Source of the DNA: Spirochaetota bacterium
Lineage (GTDB): Bacteria; Spirochaetota; Spirochaetia; Treponematales; Treponemataceae
DNA: 64,000 bases
NCBI GenBank assembly: GCA_023443865.1
Contig: JAEZST010000022.1
Location: forward strand, 930,001-994,000
Direction of reading: 5' to 3'
Shown here: positions 55,464-64,000 of the stretch, piece after piece
Layout of the letters: every line of letters starts with the position of its first letter
How positions within the stretch are numbered: the stretch's first letter is position 1
Translations under genes and position numbers: made by a program
The notes under the pieces: generated by a model
Database searches by the model: none
What the model was told of the DNA's origin: nothing
The model's input: only the letters and a program-made list of their open reading frames with translations

Positions 55464-57474
55464 GGCCCGGTCTCCCCGGGCGCGGGAACTCGAAAAGCTG
55501 ATCCTGCGGCATCAACAACTCTATTATACCGGCGAGCCGGAAATATCGGACGCGGAATTCGACGGACTCTGGGACGAACTAAAGGCCTTGGAGCCCGAAA
55601 ACCGGGTGTTCGTCTCCATCAATTCCGAATCCACCGACGGTTTCCCGAAAGAATACCACCTCATTCCCATGGGGAGCCAAGAGAAGGCCGCCGATCCCGA
55701 AGCGTTCGCCGAATGGGCGTCGAAACGGGATTTCACCGAATTCCTGGTGCAGTACAAACTGGACGGCGCGAGCCTTGAACTGCAATACGAGGGCGGCCGC
55801 TTCCTTCGGGCCGTCACCCGCGGCGACGGGCGCGTCGGAGACGATATTACGGCCAACGCCGCGAAAATGTCGGGCATGGTAGGCGCGCTTTCGGGCGTTT
55901 CCGGACCGGACGGCGCGGCTCCCTTCTCCGGCGGAGTGCGGGGCGAGGTAATCATGACCCGCGAAACCCTGAAAACCCGGTTTCCCGACAAGGCGAATTG
56001 CCGGAACGCGGCGAACGGGCTCATGAAACGCAAGGACGGCCAGGGCTGCGAGTTTTTGCGGGTAATCTGTTACGACGCCGCGCCGGGCACTCCCGGAAAT
56101 CCCTTCGCGGGGGAGAGCCCCTGGACCGATGAGGAGGACAAGCTCGCGTGGCTCGAGCGTTCCGGTTTCGACACGGTCCCGATGCGCATATGCCGCGGCG
56201 TGGACGAGGTGGTGAACTATCGCGCGCGGGTGATGGACGAGCGTCCACAATTGCCCTATGACATCGACGGCCTGGTGGTGAAGGGAAGGGCCATAGACCC
56301 CGAGGACCTAGCCCGGTCGCGTCCCGAGAAGCAAATAGCATTTAAGTTTAGCCTGGAAGAGGCGGTTACCACGCTCCGCTCCGTCGAGTGGAGCGAATCC
56401 GGGGTAACCTATACGCCCATAGCCACGGTGGACCCGGTCCAGTTGGCGGGCACCACGGTGCAGCGGGCCAATCTCGCCAACCCGAACATGATTTCGTCCA
56501 TGAACCTCATGATCGGCAGCCGGGTGGTGGTAACCAAACGGGGCGAGATAATCCCGAAAATCGAGGCGCTCGTGGAAAACCCCGCCGACGCCCGGGCCAT
56601 CGAAGCGCCCTCGACCTGCTCCGCCTGCGGTACGGATCTTCAGGACGAGGGCACGAGACTGTATTGCCCGAATCCCGAATGCCCGAAAATCATCCACCAT
56701 CGCCTGGAAAAATGGATCGATACCATGGACGTGCGCGATTTCGGGGTTAACCTCATCGAGCGGCTCTTCGCTTCCGGCCGCGTTCGCTCGATACCCGATT
56801 TATATACCTTGACCGCGGACGAACTCGCGTCACTCGAGCGTATGGGCGAAACCAGCGCCGCGAAGGTGCTCCGTTCCCTCAAAAGCCGAAACTCGGTCAG
56901 CCTCGCCCGTTTCGTCGCGGGTTTCGACATTGAGGGTATCGGCGAGACCATGGTGGAAAAGCTCGTGGACGCCGGTTACGATACCCTGGAAAGGCTTTTC
57001 GACGCCAGCGAGGAAGATATCGCCTCGGTGTACCAATTCGGCTCGATTATGGCCGCCACGCTGCGCTCCGGGCTCGACCGGCTTCGAGCGGAAATGGAGG
57101 CCCTGGTCGCCTCCGGCGCGGTGACCGTCCAAAAGCCCGTGTCCGGCGGCCTTTTAACGGGGATCAGTTTTTGCTTTACCGGCGAACTCGTTTCCCTGAA
57201 GCGGGGACAGGCCGAGGATCTGGTCAAATCCCTCGGGGGATCGGCGAAGTCCTCGGTGGTCAAGGGCCTTTCGTACCTGGTGAATAACGATATAGAGTCG
57301 GCCTCGTCCAAGAACCAAAAGGCCAAGAGCCTGGGAATCCCGATCATCGGGGAGGATACCTTCCTCGCGATGACCCGGGGCGAGATTTCCCCGCGCCTCC
57401 CGCCTGATCGGGCCCCGGCTTCGGGGTCCCCGTCGGACAAGCGAAACGATTCGCAAATGGAGCTGTGGCCGTGA
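55447..57474 (+). CDS. ligA: NAD-dependent DNA ligase
   Basis: A 675-residue NAD+-dependent ligase. Domain Ia (about 10-75) has YYTGEPEISDAEFDGLWDEL. The adenylation motif is QYKLDGASLEL with Lys104; classic LigA proteins read K-x-D-G in a slightly different context, so this is a divergent branch. The OB domain, the zinc finger (CSACGTD and LYCPNPECP, near 400-420), helix-hairpin-helix repeats and a C-terminal BRCT domain (about 565-640; TGISFCFTGELVSLKRG) follow. The last 35 residues are a Pro/Ser-rich tail. The ATG at 55447 lies inside the end of trmB. It seals nicks in DNA. Confidence 0.92.
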   Translation: MAVSRKARSPRARELEKLILRHQQLYYTGEPEISDAEFDGLWDELKALEPENRVFVSINSESTDGFPKEYHLIPMGSQEKAADPEAFAEWASKRDFTEFLVQYKLDGASLELQYEGGRFLRAVTRGDGRVGDDITANAAKMSGMVGALSGVSGPDGAAPFSGGVRGEVIMTRETLKTRFPDKANCRNAANGLMKRKDGQGCEFLRVICYDAAPGTPGNPFAGESPWTDEEDKLAWLERSGFDTVPMRICRGVDEVVNYRARVMDERPQLPYDIDGLVVKGRAIDPEDLARSRPEKQIAFKFSLEEAVTTLRSVEWSESGVTYTPIATVDPVQLAGTTVQRANLANPNMISSMNLMIGSRVVVTKRGEIIPKIEALVENPADARAIEAPSTCSACGTDLQDEGTRLYCPNPECPKIIHHRLEKWIDTMDVRDFGVNLIERLFASGRVRSIPDLYTLTADELASLERMGETSAAKVLRSLKSRNSVSLARFVAGFDIEGIGETMVEKLVDAGYDTLERLFDASEEDIASVYQFGSIMAATLRSGLDRLRAEMEALVASGAVTVQKPVSGGLLTGISFCFTGELVSLKRGQAEDLVKSLGGSAKSSVVKGLSYLVNNDIESASSKNQKAKSLGIPIIGEDTFLAMTRGEISPRLPPDRAPASGSPSDKRNDSQMELWP

Positions 57475-57995
57475 GCGTTCAAGCGGCGGGAAGGGCCGCT
57501 CCCTCGGCGGTCGTCCATACCATCGCCCCGGTATGGAACGCGGAAAGCCGCGTTCTCCTTCTCGGTACCATGCCTTCCCCGCGATCCCGCACGGCCGGCT
57601 TTTATTACGGAAACCCGCAAAACAGGTTTTGGCCCGTCCTCGCGGCCCTGTTCGGGGTTGCCGTTCCAGAAACGGCCGAGGGCCGGCGCGAATTCGCCCT
57701 GAGCCGCGGCATCGCCCTTTGGGACGTACTCGCCTCCTGCCGTATCGTCGGCGCTTCGGACGCGACTATCCGCGATCCGGTACCCAACGATATCGCGCCC
57801 CTGCTGTCCGCCGCCCCCATCGGGCGCGTTTTCGCGGTCGGCAAGACCGCGGGCGCGCTCTATGACCGGTTTTTGCTCCCGCGTTCCGGAATTCCCCAGC
57901 AAACGCTTCCGTCTCCCAGCCCCGCCAATCGGGGGCGATACCCCCTGGACCGGCTGGTGGAATCCTGGCGGCCCGTCGCGGAGGCCCTGCGATGA
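57471..57995 (+). CDS. Hypoxanthine/uracil DNA glycosylase, UDG family 6-like
   Basis: A 174-residue protein of the uracil-glycosylase fold. Motif 1 reads LLLGTMPSPRSRTAGFYYGNPQNRFW, given here as LLLGTMPSPRS and GFYYGNPQNRFW; the GMPS/GTxPS form is that of family 6 (DNA-deoxyinosine glycosylase) and Mug-like enzymes. GIALWDVLASCRIVGASD and a late LPSPSPANRG complete the active site. It removes deaminated bases. The GTG at 57471, overlapping the ligA stop by four bases with GGAG eight bases before it, is preferred over the GTG at 57465. Next to ligA it makes a small repair unit. Confidence 0.85.
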   Translation: MSVQAAGRAAPSAVVHTIAPVWNAESRVLLLGTMPSPRSRTAGFYYGNPQNRFWPVLAALFGVAVPETAEGRREFALSRGIALWDVLASCRIVGASDATIRDPVPNDIAPLLSAAPIGRVFAVGKTAGALYDRFLLPRSGIPQQTLPSPSPANRGRYPLDRLVESWRPVAEALR

Positions 57996-58618
57996 CGAAG
58001 GCGCGCGCCCGATTCACGGGCCCCTCCCGTCTATCCCTTTTCGCCGCATGCCTTTTCGCCTTGGGCCTGTGCCTGTACGCTTCCTTCCGTTTCGTCTCGT
58101 TCGTTTCGGCGGCGTACGGGCAGAATACCCCCCTGTCGTCGATTTCGGTTCCCGCGGGCGAATTGCCCCTCGGATTGACGATTTACGGACGCGGTTCCGA
58201 CACCCTGAGCATGCGTTTACGCTTTTTTAATCCGACTGGCGACGTGATCGGGACCATGGAACGGTCATGGACCGGCTGGGAGCTGACCTTGGACGCCATC
58301 GTCGTCGGTACCGGCAACGGCTGGCTCGTATTCCCCTTCCGGGTCTATACCGACGCGCCCCGATCCGGTCGGGGAATGGACCTTACCCGGTACTATAACC
58401 AAAACGGCTTTCCCTCCCTGTGGGACGCTTCCGCCCTCACCGGGCCCCAGATTCGGGCCCTGCGATCCATTTTCGGCATCGTCCGCACGGAACGCTGGAT
58501 ACCGCGTTTTCTCGGCTCCCTGCATCACGAGCGGCTGACGGTCAGGAATTTCGAGGCCGGCGCCGAATATTACCTCTCGGTGCTCAGGGACGGCTCGCTC
58601 GAACTGCTCAAGAACTGA
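57992..58618 (+). CDS. Membrane-anchored or secreted protein of unknown function
   Basis: A 208-residue protein with a basic N-terminus and one long hydrophobic helix (about 13-38: LFAACLFALGLCLYASF) that acts as signal anchor. The rest is beta-rich and outside the cytoplasm (LGLTIYGRGSDTLSMRLRFF, then GNGWLVFPFRVYTD and TVRNFEAGAEYYLSVLRDG). It overlaps the glycosylase by four bases (ATGA). Function is not recognised. It may be specific to spirochaetes, which I cannot test. Confidence 0.6.
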   Translation: MTKARARFTGPSRLSLFAACLFALGLCLYASFRFVSFVSAAYGQNTPLSSISVPAGELPLGLTIYGRGSDTLSMRLRFFNPTGDVIGTMERSWTGWELTLDAIVVGTGNGWLVFPFRVYTDAPRSGRGMDLTRYYNQNGFPSLWDASALTGPQIRALRSIFGIVRTERWIPRFLGSLHHERLTVRNFEAGAEYYLSVLRDGSLELLKN

Positions 58619-58634
58619 TCGCTCGCGCGTCGCG

Positions 58635-58679
58635 CCCGCCAGCCAAAAACCCGCCAGCCAAAAGCCCGCCAGCCAAAAG
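58635..58679. repeat. 15-bp tandem repeat in a convergent gap
   Basis: Three copies of CCCGCCAGCCAAAAR (the first ends in A, the others in G) stand head to tail, with a fourth partial copy to 58684. They fill the 66 bp between two convergent genes. On the minus strand they lie right after the uvrD stop. Confidence 0.85.
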
Positions 58680-58684
58680 CCCGC

Positions 58685-60682
58685 TTACATCGAGAATTTC
58701 TTTTTCATCGCCGCAAGGATATCCAGGGCCTCGTCGGTTTCGACCGGCGCCGAGGGCTCGTGGTACTCCACGAGGTTTTCGGGTATTTCCTGAATGAAGG
58801 GCGAGGGCGTGCATTCCACGGGACCGCCCATCTTGCGCCGTTTTTGGCAGCTCGAGATAAAGAGCTTATCCCGGGCGCGGGTTATGGCCACGTAAAAAAG
58901 CCGGCGTTCCTCTTCGACGTTTCCGTCCCCTTCCTCCATGCTTCGGGCGTGGGGAATAATCCCGTCCTCCGCGCCGATGATGAAAACCACCGGGAATTCG
59001 AGGCCCTTTGAGGCGTGGATGGTCATGAGGTTCACCTTGCCCTTGTCTTCCTCGTCTTCCTGGTCGTCGCGGCTTATGAGGGTAATGCGGTTCAGGTAGT
59101 CGAACAGGGATTTCTTGAAGTTGTCCGGGTTTTTCTCCCAGGTCGTCATGGAATTGATCAGGCTGTCGATGTTCAGGAACTTGTACCGCGCCGCCTTCTC
59201 GTTCTTCTGGTATTCCTGAACGAGGTAGCTCCAGTAGTCGATCTCGTCCACCATCTTCTTGACTTTTTGCCCTAAGTCCTTGCCCGAAAGCATGGTGGAG
59301 CGGTGTTCGTTGATGAAATGGGTAAAAAGCTGGAGCTCGATGGTCATTTTTTCCCCGAGGGGCGAGTTCGAGGCGGCTACGAGGGCGTTGATCGCCGTCC
59401 AGAGGGAGCATTTCTGGCCCGTGGCCACCGCGTTGATTTCCTCGATGGTTTTGCGCCCGATCCCGCGCCGGGGGGTATTGATTATGCGCAGCAAATTGAT
59501 GTCGTCGTCGGGGTTCGCGATTACCCTGAGGTAACTGATCACGTCCTTTATTTCCTTCCGCTGGAAAAAGCTCGTGCCCCCGGACATCACGTAGGGTATG
59601 TTCGCCTCGAGGAAGGCCTCTTCGATGGCCCGCGAAAGGGTATTCGCCCGGATAAGCACCCCGAAATCGGCGTAACTCCGCCTCTCGTTCATCCTGATGG
59701 TCTGGATCATCTCGGAAACGAAATCGGCCTCGTCCGTCTCGTTGTCGGGCATGTAAATCTCGATGGGCTTTCCGGAGCCGTTGCCCGACCAAAGCGCCTT
59801 AACCTTTCGGTTCGTGTTGTTCGCGATTACCCCGTTGGCCGCCGCGAGGATGGTTTCCGTGGAGCGGTAATTCTGTTCCAGTTTGATCTCTTTGAGTCCC
59901 GGGAAGTCGCGTTCGAACATCACGATGTTTTCGTAGTTCGCCCCGCGCCACGAGTAGATGGACTGGTCGTCGTCGCCCACCACGCACACGTTCCGGTCCG
60001 CGATGGCGTGCATAAACTCGTATTGCTGTATGCTCGTGTCCTGGAACTCGTCCACCATGACGTATTTGTACCGGTCCCGATACTTTTGCAACACCTCGGG
60101 GTGCTCGCGAAAGAGCCGGAGGGGAAGGATGATGAGGTCGTCGAAGTCAACGGCGTTGTAGAGCTTTAGGCCCGCCTGGTATTCCTCGTAGAGCTTGCGG
60201 TACATGTCGTTCGAGCTTTCCCAGTTCCAGCGCCCGATTTTTATGTTGGAAAAGAGGTTCCCGATCTTGTATACGTCCAGGGCGTCGGCGGTAAAGCCGA
60301 GTTCCCTGCCGGTATCCTTGATCAGCTGGTTCCGGTCCACGTCGTCGTAAATGCTGAAATTCTCGCGCCAGCCGAGCTTGTCGATATCCTCGCGGAGGAT
60401 GCGCACCCCGAAGGCGTGAAAGGTGCTCACCGTGAGCATTTGGAGCTTTTTGCCGGTGAGCTCCTTAACGCGCGCTTCCATCTCCCGCGCGGCCTTGTTC
60501 GTGAAGGTCAGCGCCAGTATCTGGGATTGGGGAATGCCCGAATCGAGCATGTAGGCCATGCGAAAGGTGATAACCCGGGTTTTCCCGGAACCGGCGCCGG
60601 CTATGATCAGGACGGGTCCCTCGATCGAGGTTACCGCCTCGTATTGTTCGTCGTTCAGTTCTGCTCGGTAATCGTGGGTCAT
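58685..60682 (-). CDS. UvrD/PcrA/Rep-type DNA helicase
   Basis: A 665-residue superfamily 1A helicase. Motifs in order: Q motif LNDEQYEAV, Walker A AGAGSGKT, Ia LTFTNKAAREM, DEFQDTS (Walker B), GDDDQSIYSWRGA, LEQNYRST, then VNLMTIHASKGLEFP and VAITRARDKL. It moves 3' to 5' on single-stranded DNA and serves in excision repair or restart of replication. It is shorter than UvrD (720) and lacks the Tudor-like C-terminal end of PcrA; the last residues are KKKFSM. I cannot choose between Rep, PcrA and UvrD by eye. Confidence 0.94.
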   Translation of the reverse strand: MTHDYRAELNDEQYEAVTSIEGPVLIIAGAGSGKTRVITFRMAYMLDSGIPQSQILALTFTNKAAREMEARVKELTGKKLQMLTVSTFHAFGVRILREDIDKLGWRENFSIYDDVDRNQLIKDTGRELGFTADALDVYKIGNLFSNIKIGRWNWESSNDMYRKLYEEYQAGLKLYNAVDFDDLIILPLRLFREHPEVLQKYRDRYKYVMVDEFQDTSIQQYEFMHAIADRNVCVVGDDDQSIYSWRGANYENIVMFERDFPGLKEIKLEQNYRSTETILAAANGVIANNTNRKVKALWSGNGSGKPIEIYMPDNETDEADFVSEMIQTIRMNERRSYADFGVLIRANTLSRAIEEAFLEANIPYVMSGGTSFFQRKEIKDVISYLRVIANPDDDINLLRIINTPRRGIGRKTIEEINAVATGQKCSLWTAINALVAASNSPLGEKMTIELQLFTHFINEHRSTMLSGKDLGQKVKKMVDEIDYWSYLVQEYQKNEKAARYKFLNIDSLINSMTTWEKNPDNFKKSLFDYLNRITLISRDDQEDEEDKGKVNLMTIHASKGLEFPVVFIIGAEDGIIPHARSMEEGDGNVEEERRLFYVAITRARDKLFISSCQKRRKMGGPVECTPSPFIQEIPENLVEYHEPSAPVETDEALDILAAMKKKFSM

Positions 60683-60736
60683 GGGACGTGAGAATATACC
60701 GGAACGAGGGGCTTTGCATACCCTTTCCGCGCGCGC

Positions 60737-62983
60737 TTACCGTTCGGCCGCGCCGAAATCCATGGCAACGAAGGCTTCCGCCACCGTCGGGTCGAATTGG
60801 CTCCCCTCGTTCCCGCGAATTTCCCGCAAGGCCTCTTCATGGCTCATGGCGCGCCGGTACGATCTGGCCGCGGTCATGGTATCGTAGGCTTCCGCGACCG
60901 AGACTATCCGCGCGTTCAGCTTTATCTCCGTTCCCATTAGGCCCCGGGGATATCCCTTCCCGTCCCAGCGTTCATGGTGGGAAAGAATGTCTTCCGCGAT
61001 GGCGGCGTAACAGTCCACGGCCCGCAGTATCTGGTAACCGATTTCCGGGTGCTTTTTCGCCTCCTGGTATTCTTTCTCCGTAAGGGGCGCCCGTTTATCG
61101 AGGGGTTCCGCGCCTATCACGATTTTTCCGATATCGTGGAGCCGGCCGGCCGTTTCCAGTTCCTTGACCGCGTCGCGGCCGAGGTTCATGGCCTCGCCCG
61201 CGCGTCGGCACAAATCGCCCACCCGGTCCGCATGGGCCTTCTCCCGCACATTCTTGTCGCCGAGGGCGCGCATGATGATTTGCACGGTTTGGGTCCGCAT
61301 GCTTTGGCTTTCGGCAAGCTTGCGGCGGTACATGTTCTGTTCCGCCTCGGAACAGACGTTTTCGATGCTTTGGGAAAATTCGGTCTTTACCGCCAGGCCC
61401 GCCGAGATGGACACGACCCATTCGCCTTCCGGTTGCGAATCGAGCCGCCGGTACAGGCGGCGAAGCATGCCCTCTCCGGCCTCGCGATCCGTATTGGGCA
61501 GCAGTACCACGAATTCGTCGCCGCCGATTCGGGAGATAATCTCGCCCTCCCGGCAGGCCGATGAGAGTATGTTGGAGACCGTAATGAGCAGTTCGTCTCC
61601 CCGCTCGTGGCCGAAGGCGTCGTTTATCATTTTCAGGCCGTTCACGTCTATCATGACCACGGAAAGCGGCATGTTGCGCGGGGAATCGAGGCGGCGGAGC
61701 TCTTCTTCGAAAAAACGCCGGTTAAAGAGCCCGGTGAGCTGGTCGTGGTAGCTTAAATACTCGTTTTTTACACGGGTTTCCATGAGCTCCGTGGTATCGC
61801 GGACGAGAATCATGGTTTGGTTGCCGTCTATGGGGAAAAAGCGGGCCTCGTACCAGATTTTCACGCCGTTGAACGCGAGGCAATACTCGAAGGCGTTTTG
61901 TTCCCCCGAATCGAACGTCTGTCTCAGTTTCAGGAGCGCTCCCCGCGAAACGTCGGGCGGAAGCACCTCCGCGAGGCTCTTGCCGATAAATGCGGAACGG
62001 GGCATCAAAAGCTTCTTTTCGTCGGCGGTAGCGCAATCCAGGAAGCGGCCCTCACGGTCCAGAATGAAGGCCAGGTCGGGTAAAACCGCGATCATGGTTT
62101 CGAATCGCTTGTTCGCCGCCTTGAGCTCGCGCATGGAAGCGAAAAGGTCATGCACCAGTTTTTCCGATAATTGTGCGATGGCGGCGAGTTCCGTAATCCT
62201 GAACTCCTGAACCGATATATCCCGCTCGGTAAGGGAAGAAGACGCGAGATACGTCTCGATGGCGCCGATTTCGCCCCTGATTCGTCGATAGAGAAGCCGA
62301 TTGATGAGGGCGAGGGCCACGACCAGGAGGAGGGCGAAAAGGCCGTTTCGCGACACGAGGAACATGAACCGCTGCCGGTATCGATCGGATATGCGGTTTT
62401 CTATGACCGTTATTTCGGTCAGGGTAACGCCGGCCCCGATATACCACCCGAAAGGCTCAAAGGGAAGGACGTAACTGATCTTCGGTTCCTGAAGGTAGCC
62501 GTCTATGGGCGGCATGACGTACTCGACGTATCCGCCCCCGGCATTCGACGCCTTCAGGAGTTCCCGTACCACGTAGAGGCCGTTTTTATCCCGTATGTCG
62601 TAAAAATTGGCGCCCTTGGACGGGCCTATGGTCGAAACTCCCGATTGATCCGCGCCGAAAATATAGCCCACGTCCGCGCTTTCGATAGACTCCAGGAGAC
62701 TGACGACGTTTGCTCTCGCTTCGGCGTCGCTCAGCCGGTTCCGGTCTTTATCCCAGAGAAATTGGGCCGTCACCCGCGCCGCCGTTACCTCGTCCCGTAT
62801 CCTGGTCTTAACCCGCTCTCGATACGCTTCTATGTCTTCGCGCGCTACGGCCGCGGATTGGGCCTTTTCCGTGGCTATATCCAGCGAGAACCTGAGGAAA
62901 ACAATACCGATGATCAACGCGGTAAGGGCGGTAAGCCAGGCGTGGCGGATACTTATGCGGCTCTTGGACTTTATTGAATTCAT
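60737..62983 (-). CDS. Membrane sensor with Cache, PAS, GGDEF and HD-GYP domains
   Basis: A 748-residue bifunctional c-di-GMP protein. One helix lies at about 20-40, then a Cache-type outer domain (about 45-205; SGVSTIGPSKGANFYDIRDKNG in part, with DKNGLYVVRELLKA), a second helix (about 212-232), a PAS domain (about 285-395), a GGDEF domain (about 400-560) with SRIGGDEFVVLL, and an HD-GYP domain (about 575-740) with GRLHDIGKI and HHERWDGKGYPRGL. Both catalytic sites look intact, so it can make and break c-di-GMP. The ATG at 62983 is preferred over one 13 codons earlier because it starts the basic helix-like region; the ribosome site is weak in both cases. Confidence 0.92.
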   Translation of the reverse strand: MNSIKSKSRISIRHAWLTALTALIIGIVFLRFSLDIATEKAQSAAVAREDIEAYRERVKTRIRDEVTAARVTAQFLWDKDRNRLSDAEARANVVSLLESIESADVGYIFGADQSGVSTIGPSKGANFYDIRDKNGLYVVRELLKASNAGGGYVEYVMPPIDGYLQEPKISYVLPFEPFGWYIGAGVTLTEITVIENRISDRYRQRFMFLVSRNGLFALLLVVALALINRLLYRRIRGEIGAIETYLASSSLTERDISVQEFRITELAAIAQLSEKLVHDLFASMRELKAANKRFETMIAVLPDLAFILDREGRFLDCATADEKKLLMPRSAFIGKSLAEVLPPDVSRGALLKLRQTFDSGEQNAFEYCLAFNGVKIWYEARFFPIDGNQTMILVRDTTELMETRVKNEYLSYHDQLTGLFNRRFFEEELRRLDSPRNMPLSVVMIDVNGLKMINDAFGHERGDELLITVSNILSSACREGEIISRIGGDEFVVLLPNTDREAGEGMLRRLYRRLDSQPEGEWVVSISAGLAVKTEFSQSIENVCSEAEQNMYRRKLAESQSMRTQTVQIIMRALGDKNVREKAHADRVGDLCRRAGEAMNLGRDAVKELETAGRLHDIGKIVIGAEPLDKRAPLTEKEYQEAKKHPEIGYQILRAVDCYAAIAEDILSHHERWDGKGYPRGLMGTEIKLNARIVSVAEAYDTMTAARSYRRAMSHEEALREIRGNEGSQFDPTVAEAFVAMDFGAAER

Positions 62984-63033
62984 TCCGGTTAAAGTATCGT
63001 ACCCTCGACGGGCCGCGCGCAACGGCTCCGCGT

Positions 63034-64000
63034 TTATCTTCCGCTTTTTTTCCCCTTCGGCTTCATCGGTGCCGCCCTGAGTCGGCCGACGAAGACGATG
63101 GCCACCGCGCAGGCGGCGAGCCCTACCATCAGATTGCTGATCATCATGGCCCAGCCGAGGCCCTCGGAACCCAAATTCGTATAATGCAGGATGTAATACA
63201 GGGGCGGAATGCGGAAGGCGAAAAGGCGAAGTATATTGAGGATCATGGTTACCCTCGTGAGGCCGAAACCGTACAAAAGGCCCATTATGGCGGCGGATAC
63301 CGCGAGCAGGACCGTGGCGTAGCGCTCATAATCGTAGATGCCCGCTATTTCCGTGGCGAACTCAGGATCGCCTCGGGCGAAGAGCGAGATAATGGGCTTT
63401 TGGAATACGCTCATGACCGCGAACATGAGTACGCCTATTCCGAAGTTAAGGACCAGTACGCGTTTGAACATCGAGAGGGCCCTTTTTTCGTTTCCGTTAC
63501 CCAAATTCTGGGCGACGATGGCGGCTTCGGCGTCCTCAAAGCCGATGGGAGGCATGGTGGAAAGCCCGCCCAGACGGTTCGAAACGCCCAGGGCGCCGAT
63601 GGCGAGGCTTCCGTATGAAGCGGCCATGGAATTTACCACGACCTTGCCGTAATTGAACACGAATTTCTCGAGGAATACCGGTAAAGACAGGGAGAGGAGG
63701 GGCAGCAGGGTCCGCCGGGAAAAATCGGCGGATCGGACGCTGACTCGAAACGGGTGTCCCGGTTTCAGGAAGGTGATGACGGCGATGGCGGTCAGGCTTC
63801 CCTGGGCGATAAGCGAGGCCAGCGAGAGCCATACGAGCCCCTTGCGGAACACGTACACGAAAAGGAGCGTCAGGCTGAGTTTCAGGCTCAGGATCATCAC
63901 GTTCAGGAAAAATATGCTCCGGGTCGAGCCTTTCGACCGCAGGATCGCGATGTAGACCGTATTGACGAAAACCGCCGCGATACCCGCAATTTCCAGGATG
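63034..64000 (-). CDS. MATE-family efflux transporter (N-terminal part beyond window)
   Basis: The frame is open to the last base of the window, so only the C-terminal half (about 322 residues) is seen. It has six or so membrane helices. The start of the second MATE half is clear: ALGVSNRLGGLSTMPPIGFEDAEAAIVAQNLG, in part SNRLGGLSTMPPIGFE and AAIVAQNLGNGN. The tail is basic (MKPKGKKSGR). MATE proteins export drugs or metabolites using Na+ or H+. An internal ATG at 63900 is not the start, since the frame before it also codes for membrane sequence. Confidence 0.88.
   Translation of the reverse strand, partial: ILEIAGIAAVFVNTVYIAILRSKGSTRSIFFLNVMILSLKLSLTLLFVYVFRKGLVWLSLASLIAQGSLTAIAVITFLKPGHPFRVSVRSADFSRRTLLPLLSLSLPVFLEKFVFNYGKVVVNSMAASYGSLAIGALGVSNRLGGLSTMPPIGFEDAEAAIVAQNLGNGNEKRALSMFKRVLVLNFGIGVLMFAVMSVFQKPIISLFARGDPEFATEIAGIYDYERYATVLLAVSAAIMGLLYGFGLTRVTMILNILRLFAFRIPPLYYILHYTNLGSEGLGWAMMISNLMVGLAACAVAIVFVGRLRAAPMKPKGKKSGR

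Noticed and set aside
58635..58684. CRISPR-like array
   Set aside because: The units are 15 bp, directly adjacent, without spacers, and there are no cas genes.

Overview
The window looks like chromosomal DNA of a free-living or gut-associated, anaerobic spirochaete of the Treponema/Spirochaeta type. The grounds are the dual-membrane gene content (apolipoprotein N-acyltransferase, many lipoproteins, beta-barrel candidates, an RND pump), the class III (oxygen-sensitive) ribonucleotide reductase, a 7TMR-DISM adenylate cyclase of the kind common in spirochaetes, and a fairly high G+C with strong G/C bias at third codon positions. This assignment rests on remembered family distributions, not on a search. 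I see no rRNA, tRNA, CRISPR array, insertion sequence or prophage. Almost all the sequence is ordinary chromosomal operons with short gaps.

Left part (1-8,000): the end of a coiled-coil membrane protein; a secreted acidic/Gln-rich protein; an ECF sigma factor with an anti-sigma factor that carries a glycogen-binding-like outer domain, followed by three envelope genes; a glycine-rich collagen-like lipoprotein; then an adenosine-specific-kinase family gene, an alkyltransferase-like protein, a parvulin, MntP and a short prepilin peptidase. Region 8,311-10,919: a DEAD-box helicase with a long Arg-rich N-terminal tail, a hairpin-rich spacer, and a SprA-related putative metalloprotease.

Region 11,024-18,526 is one tight operon behind a good sigma-70 promoter: an M20-like peptidase, a GpgS-type glucosyl-3-phosphoglycerate synthase, two GT4 glycosyltransferases, a HAD phosphatase and a GH13_18 sugar phosphorylase. 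Read together they suggest synthesis and phosphorolysis of glucosylglycerate or a longer derivative. After it come a membrane adenylate cyclase, a membrane-anchored GNAT, a BaiN/YhiN flavoprotein, an RND pump pair, and, divergent from the pump across a Fur/PerR-like palindrome, a lipoprotein MsrB-MsrA. NfeD and two stomatins follow.

Region 31,453-35,416 holds nrdR-nrdD-(glycyl radical/glutaredoxin)-nrdG. The class III reductase is split: the large protein lacks the glycyl radical loop, which sits on a small separate protein fused to a redoxin domain. Next is a biotin operon (birA-bioY-bioM-bioN) with a clear BirA operator over the birA start, then lnt, and divergent from it a galactokinase-like kinase with altered motifs that seems leaderless, followed by surE and two TPR genes.

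Right part (45,058-64,000): a 1516-residue envelope protein in one operon with dinB and a membrane protein; a possible GHKL-type ATPase; a lipoprotein; a tight block trmB-ligA-family 6 uracil/hypoxanthine glycosylase-secreted protein; a UvrD/PcrA helicase; a Cache-PAS-GGDEF-HD-GYP protein; and the C-terminal half of a MATE transporter cut by the window end.
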